Shown here: one piece after another, positions 5,903 to 6,719 of the stretch
How the letters are laid out: the number at the start of each line of letters is the position of its first letter
Numbering within the stretch: position 1 is the stretch's first letter
NCBI GenBank assembly: GCA_028723145.1
Contig: JAQYFM010000019.1
Location: forward strand, 1-6,719
DNA from: Spirochaetales bacterium
GTDB lineage: Bacteria > Spirochaetota > Spirochaetia > Sphaerochaetales > Sphaerochaetaceae
Length of the DNA: 6,719 bases
Direction: 5' to 3'
Translations under genes and position numbers: made by a program
Notes under the pieces: generated by a model
Databases searched by the model: none
Seen by the model: the letters and a program-made list of their open reading frames with translations, nothing else
Told to the model about the DNA's origin: nothing

Positions 5903-6719
5903 TTAGTGACCTAAGAATCCTTCATACTGGTTAACGTTCTGGCGATCAACGATCCAAACTGGTTCCGTATCAATATCGCCATTCTTATATGACCAGTTAC
6001 CATTGAGGTAATCAACCATCTTGTCGATAACACTCTTCATCATTGATGGGCTGAAGTAAACACTCATCATATCATCGAAGTACTTGTCAGCAATCTTAGC
6101 CTGAGCAGACTTACCACTCATTACATCATAAAGCTCCTGCATACCACCAATAGCTGAGATGTAAACATTAAGCTTCTCATACTTTGCCTTTGTAGCAGCT
6201 GAGAGTGATGAACCTTCGAGAAGGTTAAGCATACCAAAAGTCATTTCATCATCCATTGAATAGATGTAGAGATTTGTATCTGCCTTTGCAACAATTTCAT
6301 CAATCTTCTGTTCGAGGTAGTCATAAGCACCATCTGCAGACCAGTTACATACTACTGAATATGTGTTGAATACTGGATCAAGCTGAGCATCAGTCCAAAT
6401 TTCACTTGTCTTATAGCTCTTACCTGTAGCCTTATCTGTATACTCGATTTCACCCTTTAAGAACTGTCTGAAACCTTCTTCTCTGTACTTACATACTGTA
6501 CCGTTATCACCATAGAGAGTAACAACTGTATCACCTGGCTTCATACCATTCTTCTGGAGCCAATATGCGATACCAGCACCACACTGCCAGTTATTACCAG
6601 AGTAGTTAAGAATTGCATAATCCATTGTTGATTCAATAAATCTATCGAATGAGATAAATGGAATCTTCTCTGCATATAAAGCTTCCTGACCAGCTGCTGC
6701 AGAATCTTCAAGAGCCATC
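5903..6719 (-). CDS. Sugar ABC transporter substrate-binding protein, 5'-truncated by window edge
   Basis: C-terminal ~271 residues of a periplasmic-binding-protein-like (Peripla_BP_4, RbsB/XylF/MglB class) receptor that delivers a sugar to the permease. The Met at the edge (6716-6718) is internal, not the start: it sits in the family's 'sa...ai..A...IPfIsfDR' segment at the end of the N-terminal lobe. The signal sequence and about 100-130 residues therefore lie outside. Visible marks (numbered from that Met) are IPFISFDRF (19-27), reminiscent of XylF/ChvE-type proteins, VVTLYGDNGT (65-74), YIYSMDDEMTFGMLNLL (151-167), and the closing PVWIVDRQNVNQYEGFL (253-269) typical of the last strand and helix. 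Codons are richer in G/C than in the rest of the window, consistent with high expression. It is the first visible gene of the operon; the promoter is outside. The ligand is not decided; a xylose or other monosaccharide is as likely as galactose. Confidence 0.88.
   Translation of the reverse strand, partial: MALEDSAAAGQEALYAEKIPFISFDRFIESTMDYAILNYSGNNWQCGAGIAYWLQKNGMKPGDTVVTLYGDNGTVCKYREEGFRQFLKGEIEYTDKATGKSYKTSEIWTDAQLDPVFNTYSVVCNWSADGAYDYLEQKIDEIVAKADTNLYIYSMDDEMTFGMLNLLEGSSLSAATKAKYEKLNVYISAIGGMQELYDVMSGKSAQAKIADKYFDDMMSVYFSPSMMKSVIDKMVDYLNGNWSYKNGDIDTEPVWIVDRQNVNQYEGFLGH

Noticed and set aside
6716..6718. ATG at the right edge as a true start of the binding-protein gene
   Set aside because: The residues after it match the middle of the family, with no signal peptide, so the gene must continue beyond the window.
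1..6719. CRISPR array, tRNA/rRNA gene, or intact insertion sequence
   Set aside because: No regularly spaced repeats, no cloverleaf or rRNA-like conserved stretches, and no transposase or integrase reading frame were seen on either strand.

Overview
This 6.7 kb window looks like chromosomal DNA from a low-GC Gram-positive anaerobe, probably a Clostridia or Lachnospiraceae-like member of the Bacillota. The evidence is the strong A+T richness, consensus AGGAGG/AAAGGAGT ribosome binding sites, a lipobox-type secreted lipoprotein, and an MglA/RbsA-class sugar ABC transporter. The genus cannot be determined from the sequence alone, and another AT-rich lineage such as a spirochaete is not excluded.

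Layout, left to right. Positions 1-397 are very AT-rich and hold no supportable gene. A minus-strand gene (398-2299) encodes a 633-residue lipoprotein. Its N-terminal two thirds resemble a family-1 (MalE-like) extracellular solute-binding protein. Its last ~180 residues resemble the C-terminal (substrate-specificity) domain of 5'-nucleotidases, without the catalytic metallophosphatase domain. It has its own promoter, with a perfect 12-bp palindrome over the -10 box. A divergent plus-strand gene (2518-3198) encodes a multi-pass membrane protein of the YhhN/TMEM86 (lysoplasmalogenase) family. It ends in a bidirectional terminator that also serves the convergent operon to its right.

The right half (3250-6719, minus strand) is a sugar ABC transporter operon in the order binding protein (5' end outside the window), double-NBD ATPase, permease. 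The binding protein and ATPase genes are separated by a perfect 12-bp stem-loop with a 4-nt loop. It lacks a U-tract, as expected for an element that protects or limits the mRNA so that the binding protein is made in excess. The ATPase and permease genes are only 14 bp apart. The three products should assemble into one CUT2-type importer (ribose/galactose/xylose class). The exact sugar cannot be read from the sequence.

The most unusual item is the solute-binding protein/5'-nucleotidase C-domain fusion. It has no transporter genes beside it in the window and may act as a surface nucleoside- or nucleotide-binding sensor or scavenging protein. That role is inference.
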